From the NCBI GenBank assembly GCA_028868375.1, contig JAGWUP010000017.1, positions 1-43,013 on the forward strand: a stretch of DNA of 43,013 nt, given 5' to 3'. Positions 22,813 to 27,822 of this stretch are shown here, in pieces. The position numbers were made by a program, and so were the translations under genes. How positions within the stretch are numbered: position 1 is the first letter of the stretch; each line of letters begins with the position of its first letter. The notes beneath the pieces are model-generated. The model was given only the letters and a program-made list of their open reading frames with translations. It did no database searches and was not told the DNA's origin. This DNA is from Elusimicrobiota bacterium (GTDB taxonomy: Bacteria; Elusimicrobiota; Elusimicrobia; UBA1565; UBA9628).

Positions 22813-23240
22813 TGCCCTGCGTCTCCCGATGGTTGGTGGCTTGCGAGAAAAGCGGCGCCGTTCGCCGCGCCCTCCGCGCTCTTGGTGTGGAGGCGTGGTC
22901 CTGTGACCTCGAGGACGCGCAGGACGGCAGTCCGTACCACATCAAGGGCGACGCCCGCGAAGCGGCCTACCGCGGCGGCTGGGACGGCATGATCGCGCAC
23001 CCTGAATGCAAGTTCCTGTGCGCCAGCGGGCTGCACTGGAATGGGCGCCCGGGGTACGAGTGGCGGGCCGCTGAAACGGAAAAGGCTTTGCGGTTCGCTC
23101 TCGACCTTTGGGAGGCGCCCATCGGCCGCGTTATCTTGGAGAACAGCCGAGGCAAGCTCGGCGCCGCCATCCAAGGGTACGACCACCGGTTCGCGGTCCA
23201 GCCTTACCAGTTCGGCGATGACGCCAGCAAAGAAACCTAG
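22812..23240 (+). CDS. DNA-methylase-like protein, N-terminal part (ends at an in-frame amber)
   Basis: A 142-residue product from ATG at 22812. It resembles phage proteins annotated as DNA (cytosine) methyltransferase-like: CEKSGAVRRALRALGVEAWSCDL (SAM-site-like), YHIKGDAREAAYRGGWDGMIAHPECKFLCASGLHW (the HPPC-type catalytic loop, here HPEC), RVILENSRGKLG and QPYQFGDDASKET. In the family this last motif continues TCLWL...; here TAG (23238-23240) interrupts it, and the homologous sequence resumes in the same frame. The truncated product keeps the HPEC loop but lacks the C-terminal third. Confidence 0.75.
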   Translation: MPCVSRWLVACEKSGAVRRALRALGVEAWSCDLEDAQDGSPYHIKGDAREAAYRGGWDGMIAHPECKFLCASGLHWNGRPGYEWRAAETEKALRFALDLWEAPIGRVILENSRGKLGAAIQGYDHRFAVQPYQFGDDASKET

Positions 23241-23465
23241 CTCTGGTGGCGGGGCATCGGCCCGATGCTGATCGACCCCGCTTGGCGATTGCCCGGCCGG
23301 GTTGTGACCGACCCGCGCAACGGCAAGCAGGTTGAGCGCTGGGCGAACCAGACAGACAGCGGCCAGAACCGCTTGGGGCCGAGCCCCGATCGCAGCGCCA
23401 AACGCGCGGAGACTTACCCCGGCATCGCCAAGTGGCTCGCCGAATGCGTGTGGATGACCGTGTGA
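23241..23465 (+). pseudogene. DNA-methylase-like protein, C-terminal part after the amber codon
   Basis: Same frame as 22812-23237, beginning LWWRGIGPMLIDPAWRLPG and containing RWANQTDSGQNRLGPSPDRSAKRAETYPGIAKWLAEC, the conserved C-terminal signature of the same family (NQTDSGQNRL...DR...RTYPGIA). An internal ATG at 23265 could start a 66-residue fragment, but no good ribosome site precedes it. Readthrough would give one 217-residue protein. The stop may be a real nonsense mutation, a sequencing error or programmed readthrough. Its TGA overlaps the GTG of the helicase gene. Confidence 0.65.
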
Positions 23466-24796
23466 CTGACCCCCTATTCCCCTACCAGCGCGAAGGCGCG
23501 GACTTCATCGCGCAAAGGCCGCGCGCCGGGCTGTTCGACGTGCCTGGCCTGGGCAAGACTGCGCAGGCTATCCGCGCACTCGACCTCGGCGGCCTCACCC
23601 GTGGCATCGTCGTGTGCCCGGCCAGCGTGCGCAACGTGTGGCCTGGCGAGTTCCGCAAGTGGGGCACCAAGCCGCGCAAGATCCTCAAGGGGCTGACCAA
23701 CGACGACCTGAACCTGTGGCTGCGCGAGCGCGTCGATGTGCTGGTGTTGAGCTACGAGGGCGCGACCAAGTGGCACCGCGAGCTGTCCCGCGACCTGCGC
23801 GACTTCACGATTTACGACGAGGCCCACGGCCTCAAGAACATGGGCAGCAACCGCACCCGGCGCGCCTTGGGCGCCTCATGCACCGGGGATAACGGCTACG
23901 CCCAATGGGGCGCCTATACGTGGTGGCTGTCGGGTACGCCCATGAGCAACGACCCGGCCGACATCTTCACTTTCCTGCGCTACTGCGGAGGCACCCAGCT
24001 TTCGTTCAAGAACTTCACCACCCGCTACTTCATCAAGCACGCGCAGGGCATGTCGGTGAGCCACACGCCGCGGCGGGATACGCTGCCCGAGCTGAAAGCC
24101 ATTCTCGCGCGCTACGCCATCAGGCGCACGCTTGAGCAGGCTGGCGCCGAGCTTCCGCCCCTCTGGGTCACCACGCAGGAGATCGAGGGCAACACGCAGG
24201 AGATCAACAGGCTCTTGGCGTCGCATCCGGGCCTCGACACTGCTATCGTTAAGGCCATCGAGCAAGGCGGCCTGAACAAGCTCGATGAACTGGCCGGCCA
24301 CGTCACCACGCTGCGGCGCCTGGTCGGCGAGGCCAAAGCTCCGGGGTTTGCCCGCCAGCTCGTTGACGAGATCGAGGCCGGCCTCGACAAGGTGGTGGTG
24401 TTCTGCGTTCACCGGCGCCCCGTTGAGATCCTTTCCGAGGTGCTCCATCGCCACGGCATCGGCTTTGTAAAGATCGACGGCAGCGTGGGTGATACGGCGC
24501 GGCAGCAGGCGGTCGAAGCCTTCCAGACCAGCCCCAAGGTCAAGGTGTTCATCGGCAACATCGTCGCCGCTGGCACCGGCCTGACGCTCACCGCTGCGAG
24601 CCAACTCGTGATGCTGGAAAGCGATTGGGTCCCAGCCAATAATGCGCAGGCCTTGAAGCGGGTCCACCGCATCGGTCAGACGCAGCACACCCATGTCAGG
24701 TTCATCAGCCTCGCCAAGTCGATTGACGAGGACGTGAGCAAGTCTGTCGCGCGCAAGACGCGCGCCATCACCGAGGTCCAAGGTTCGGACCTGTAA
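23462..24796 (+). CDS. SNF2-family DEAD/DEAH-type helicase
   Basis: A 444-residue superfamily 2 ATPase. GTG at 23462 overlaps the stop of the preceding gene (GTGA). Motifs: Q-like FPYQREGADF, Walker A DVPGLGKT (26-33), DEAH (119-122), SGTPMSN (motif III), and in the second domain VVFCVHRRPVEIL, GTGLTLTAASQLVMLE and QALKRVHRIGQTQ (motif VI). This is the SMARCAL1/SNF2-like phage helicase found in replication modules with PolA, DUF2800 and DUF2815 genes. Probable role: fork remodelling or recombination. Confidence 0.93.
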   Translation: MTDPLFPYQREGADFIAQRPRAGLFDVPGLGKTAQAIRALDLGGLTRGIVVCPASVRNVWPGEFRKWGTKPRKILKGLTNDDLNLWLRERVDVLVLSYEGATKWHRELSRDLRDFTIYDEAHGLKNMGSNRTRRALGASCTGDNGYAQWGAYTWWLSGTPMSNDPADIFTFLRYCGGTQLSFKNFTTRYFIKHAQGMSVSHTPRRDTLPELKAILARYAIRRTLEQAGAELPPLWVTTQEIEGNTQEINRLLASHPGLDTAIVKAIEQGGLNKLDELAGHVTTLRRLVGEAKAPGFARQLVDEIEAGLDKVVVFCVHRRPVEILSEVLHRHGIGFVKIDGSVGDTARQQAVEAFQTSPKVKVFIGNIVAAGTGLTLTAASQLVMLESDWVPANNAQALKRVHRIGQTQHTHVRFISLAKSIDEDVSKSVARKTRAITEVQGSDL

Positions 24797-24810
24797 CGCA
24801 GGAGGAAGCA

Positions 24811-25287
24811 ATGCCCATCGAATTGAAGATCATCGCCGGCGACACGCACGAGTTTGACTGCCTGTTGCGTCGGTTCATGCCCGGCCACGTCGCGCAGGAT
24901 CTGCGCGTGCCTCAGACGCTGGCCGAAGAACCCGAAGCGGAGGAACCCGCCGCCCCTTTGGCCGAGGCGCCGAAGCGGACGCGTCGCACCAAGGCCGAGA
25001 TGGAAGCCGCCCGCGCCGCCGAAGCAGACGAGACGAGGGACTCTGCCGCTACTGCCGAGGCTCCGGCCACGGCTGCAGCGGCTGCGGAAAGCCCTTCTGA
25101 GGAGCACCCGATGCTCGTCGGCAAGACGCTGGCGGACATCAAGGAGCTGGGTGGCAAGCTGGTCGCCTCGATCGGCGCCCAGGCTGTGACCTCGGTGCTG
25201 CAAGAGAAGTTCGGGGTCCGCGCCTTCGGCCAGCTCGCCGCCGAGGACTACGACCGCGCCTTCGCCGCGCTGGAGATGTTGAAGTGA
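24811..25287 (+). CDS. hypothetical protein with Ala/Glu-rich linker
   Basis: A 158-residue protein (MPIELKIIAGDTHEFDCLLRRF), ATG at 24811, GGAGGAAGCA upstream. An N-terminal 30-residue region, an Ala/Glu/Pro/Arg linker (KRTRRTKAEMEAARAAEADE) and a C-terminal helical domain (GKTLADIKELGGKLVASIGAQAVTSVLQEKFGVRAFGQLAAEDYDRAFAALEMLK). No family is recognised. Its position between helicase and nuclease suggests a replication or recombination accessory. Several comparable phage proteins have a short conserved N-terminus and a basic linker. Confidence 0.75.
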   Translation: MPIELKIIAGDTHEFDCLLRRFMPGHVAQDLRVPQTLAEEPEAEEPAAPLAEAPKRTRRTKAEMEAARAAEADETRDSAATAEAPATAAAAAESPSEEHPMLVGKTLADIKELGGKLVASIGAQAVTSVLQEKFGVRAFGQLAAEDYDRAFAALEMLK

Positions 25288-25397
25288 AGCCCTTGATCGA
25301 GGGCGTGGTTCTCGGCCTTTCGCTCGCCGCGTGCGCTATGTTTGGGGCAGTAGGAGGCGCGGCCATCCACTATTTTTCGCAGGGATGCCACCCATGA
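25284..25397 (+). CDS. 37-residue membrane mini-protein
   Basis: GTG at 25284 overlaps the stop before it (GTGA), and its TGA overlaps the next ATG (ATGA). Begins MKPLIEGVVLGLSLAACAMF and ends IHYFSQGCHP; one hydrophobic helix. An LAAC sequence looks lipobox-like but is too late and without a proper positive N-region. Supported mainly by coupling on both sides. Confidence 0.5.
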   Translation: MKPLIEGVVLGLSLAACAMFGAVGGAAIHYFSQGCHP

Positions 25398-26686
25398 AGC
25401 ATTCACCCTATGGCGGCTCGTCAGCGAGCCGCTTCATGGCCTGCCCGGGGAGCGTTGCGCTCTCCGAGCGGGCACCGCCCGAAACCCCCAGCCCTTACGC
25501 CGAGGAAGGCACCTTCGCGCACGCTGTCGCGGCTGACCTCTTGGCCTCGCAGGAACGCACGGGCCAAGTCCTGCTCGGCGCGCAGTTCAAGTTCGAGGAC
25601 CACGGCGAGGAAAAGGCGCGCGAGGTCACGCCTGAGATCGTGGCCGCAGTCGAAGTCTATCTCGACGCAGTTTGGGAAGAGTTCGACCTCGACCTGAACA
25701 GCGAGATTGAAGTCGAGCAGGGTTTCGCGCTCGACATCGAAGCGGCTGAGCCTGGCGAGGTGTTCGGCACCAACGACGCGCTGGTCTACAGCCCGGCGCG
25801 CCGCAAGCTGACCATCTTCGACTACAAGCACGGCGCCGGGGTGGCTGTCTCGGCCGAGGACAACACGCAGCTCAAGTTCTACGCCATCGGCGCCATGCAG
25901 GGCCACCCTGATTGGGACGTGCGCGAGATCGAGCTGGTGATCGTCCAGCCGCGCGCCTTCTCGGCCACGGGTGAAGGCGTCAAGCGCTGGTCGCTGCCGA
26001 TGGCCGAGGTGATTGAGTTCCCCTACGAGCTGAACAAGGCGGTCGGGGCCTGCAAGCAGGAGATCGCCAACCTCTCTGCGCATGGCCGGGTCAGCGGCCA
26101 CGCGCTGCGCACTGGCGACCATTGCCGCTGGTGCCCGGCGGCCACGATTTGCACGGCGCGCGAGCAGGAGTTCGTCAAGGCCGTGCGCGAGGACTTCGCC
26201 GGGGTGGACCTGATCGGTGCCGAGCCTGTCACCAAGGACCTCAAGCCCGCCGAGCTTGACTATGATCACATGGCCCAGATTGTCGCGGCCTACGACCGCC
26301 TCGGCGCCTGGGTGAACAGCCTCAAGACCGCGATGGACGAGCACCTGCTCGCCGGTGGCATCATCAAGGGCTGGAAGGTCGTCGAGGCGGTCAGCCGCCG
26401 CAAGTGGGTGGCCGCGGATCAGGAGGTGGCCGAATATCTTGAGCTGATGTACGGGGTCCCGGCGCAGGAAGTGCGGCCGCCGTCTCTGGTCACGATCACC
26501 GAGGCCAAGAAGCTGCTCAAGGCCCACGTGCCCAAGGACCAATACGCCGAAGCTGAGCGCGACCTTACGCTCCGCTTCACGATCATGGAGTCGAAGGGGC
26601 TGACCACGGCCCCGGAGAGCGACCGCCGGGCGGCAATTTCGCCGGTCGCCGCAGAGTTTGGCTCTGTGCAGCTCGGAATGGAGTGA
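25394..26686 (+). CDS. DUF2800 protein, PDDEXK (RecB/Cas4-like) nuclease
   Basis: A 430-residue protein, ATG at 25394. The N-terminal motif SASRFMACPGSVALSE with AEEGTFAHAVA, then VFGTNDALVYSPARRKLTIFDYKHGAG (the D...DYK nuclease core, with DYK as the E/DxK motif), a distal CRWCPAATIC cysteine cluster, and a long helical C-terminus, define the DUF2800 family of phage RecB/Cas4-like nucleases. The HCRWCPA cysteines plus the early Cys could hold an iron-sulphur cluster. It probably processes DNA ends with the DUF2815 protein next to it. Confidence 0.88.
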   Translation: MKHSPYGGSSASRFMACPGSVALSERAPPETPSPYAEEGTFAHAVAADLLASQERTGQVLLGAQFKFEDHGEEKAREVTPEIVAAVEVYLDAVWEEFDLDLNSEIEVEQGFALDIEAAEPGEVFGTNDALVYSPARRKLTIFDYKHGAGVAVSAEDNTQLKFYAIGAMQGHPDWDVREIELVIVQPRAFSATGEGVKRWSLPMAEVIEFPYELNKAVGACKQEIANLSAHGRVSGHALRTGDHCRWCPAATICTAREQEFVKAVREDFAGVDLIGAEPVTKDLKPAELDYDHMAQIVAAYDRLGAWVNSLKTAMDEHLLAGGIIKGWKVVEAVSRRKWVAADQEVAEYLELMYGVPAQEVRPPSLVTITEAKKLLKAHVPKDQYAEAERDLTLRFTIMESKGLTTAPESDRRAAISPVAAEFGSVQLGME

Positions 26687-26691
26687 CTGAT

Positions 26692-27336
26692 ATGACGCTG
26701 ATGGCTGATACCGATATGACCGATGAATGGATCGAGAAGGCTGTGAAGGCCAACCCGTTCCGGCTGCTCGACAGCGGCAACATCCTGACCTGCCCGGTTC
26801 GCGGGTCGTTCCTCAACCTGTTCGAGCGCTCGCGCCCGATCCCGCCGGCCACCGAAGGCAGCTACGGCGGCAACCTGATCATCCCGACCTGCGCCGACAT
26901 TTCGGTGGCTGAGCAGGCCGTGGTGCGGGTGCTCAAGGAAAGCTGCCCGGATGCCTTGAACCCCGACCCCAAGAAGCGGATCAAGGTCAAGACGCCGTTC
27001 AAGGACCAGGGCGACATGCTCAAGTACGACGGCTACGTCGAGGGCGGCAAGTTCCTAACCGCAACCAGCCGCAAGAACCGGCCCACCGTGGTCGATCGCC
27101 ATCAGGCGATCATCACCGATGAAACCCGGATCTACCCCGGCGTGTGGCTGGTCTGCACCATCCGCCCGTTCTGGTACGACAAGGGCGTCAACAAGGGCGT
27201 CAGCTTCGGCCTCCAGAGCGTGATGGTGGTGGCCGAGGATCGCAACCTGGGCGGCGGGGGCGAGGATGTCTCCAAGGCCTTTGCCGGCGTCAAGATCGAC
27301 GCGGGCGACGTGGACACCTCCGGGCTGTTCGACTGA
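26692..27336 (+). CDS. DUF2815 ssDNA-binding-like protein
   Basis: A 214-residue protein. ATG at 26692 is preferred because GGAG lies about 9 bases upstream; a GTG at 26683 overlaps the previous stop and would add three residues. Features: RGSFLNLFERSRPIP, EGSYGGNLIIP, KDQGDMLKYDGYVEGGKFLTATSRKNRPTVVDR, YPGVWLVCTIRPFWYDK and an acidic C-terminus (KIDAGDVDTSGLFD), as is usual for phage ssDNA-binding proteins. The DUF2800-DUF2815-PolA neighbourhood is typical of this replication type. Confidence 0.86.
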   Translation: MTLMADTDMTDEWIEKAVKANPFRLLDSGNILTCPVRGSFLNLFERSRPIPPATEGSYGGNLIIPTCADISVAEQAVVRVLKESCPDALNPDPKKRIKVKTPFKDQGDMLKYDGYVEGGKFLTATSRKNRPTVVDRHQAIITDETRIYPGVWLVCTIRPFWYDKGVNKGVSFGLQSVMVVAEDRNLGGGGEDVSKAFAGVKIDAGDVDTSGLFD

Positions 27337-27343
27337 TGCGACT

Positions 27344-27373
27344 GCTCCCCGGCTTTCGGGCCGGGGAGCTTTT
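27344..27373 (+). terminator. intrinsic terminator between DUF2815 and the HNH/polymerase genes
   Basis: Perfect 10-bp stem GCTCCCCGGC / GCCGGGGAGC (27344-27353 with 27360-27369), loop TTTCGG, followed by TTTT. It lies inside the plus-strand arm directly before the HNH gene, so polymerase expression needs readthrough or its own promoter. None is obvious in the 14 bases to the next GTG. Confidence 0.9.
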
Positions 27374-27387
27374 CAAGGGAGGAAGTT

Positions 27388-27822
27388 GTGACGCCCACCG
27401 ACCTCGCCCGGTTCATCGCCAAATGCCGGTTCGACCCTGGCACCGGGTGCGTGATCTGGACCGGGGGCCAGACATCTGGACGGGGTCACAGCTCGCCCTA
27501 CGGTGCGTTCTGGTTCGCCGGCCGCCGATGGTTCGCTCACCGCTGGGCAGCGCAGTTCATCCACGGCCTCGACATCGACGGCGCGCAGGTTGACCATTGC
27601 TGCCCGCCGGGCCGGACTGGTTACGGTTTCGCGCCCCCGAACACCCTCTGCGTGCATCACGTGCGGCCGCTGAGCCCTGCGGCCAACCGCCAGAAGCAGA
27701 CGCTCGACCAGCGGCGCTACTGGATCTACTGCCAAGTCGGCTTGGAGGAACCGCCGCCGATTTGGGCCAACAATTTCACCGAAATTCCTTTCTACCCTGA
27801 ACCCGAATGGATGAAGCAATGA
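27388..27822 (+). CDS. HNH endonuclease (free-standing)
   Basis: A 144-residue protein, GTG at 27388 with AAGGGAGGAAG upstream. Residues about 18-45 (GCVIWTGGQTSGRGHSSPYGAFWFAGR) and WFAHRWAAQFIHGLDIDGAQVDHCCP ... CVHHVRPLSPAANRQ form the HNH core (VDHCC, then CVHH, then N-R). It lies between a terminator and the DNA polymerase gene; its TGA overlaps the polymerase ATG (ATGA). A homing endonuclease next to the polymerase is typical of phage replication loci. Confidence 0.87.
   Translation: MTPTDLARFIAKCRFDPGTGCVIWTGGQTSGRGHSSPYGAFWFAGRRWFAHRWAAQFIHGLDIDGAQVDHCCPPGRTGYGFAPPNTLCVHHVRPLSPAANRQKQTLDQRRYWIYCQVGLEEPPPIWANNFTEIPFYPEPEWMKQ

Noticed and set aside
23238-23240. Genome-wide recoding of TAG as a sense codon
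   Set aside because: TAG ends other intact genes at proper positions (giant fibre at 42296, ATP-grasp at 34487, first early gene at 19471), and no suppressor tRNA was seen.
25284-25397. Lipoprotein call for the 37-residue mini-protein
   Set aside because: LAAC occurs but the N-region has only one Lys, and what follows is another hydrophobic stretch rather than a soluble mature part.
27807-27821. Polymerase start at ATG 27807
   Set aside because: ATG 27819 overlaps the HNH stop as ATGA and has GGATGA upstream; the earlier ATG would add only four residues with poorer spacing.
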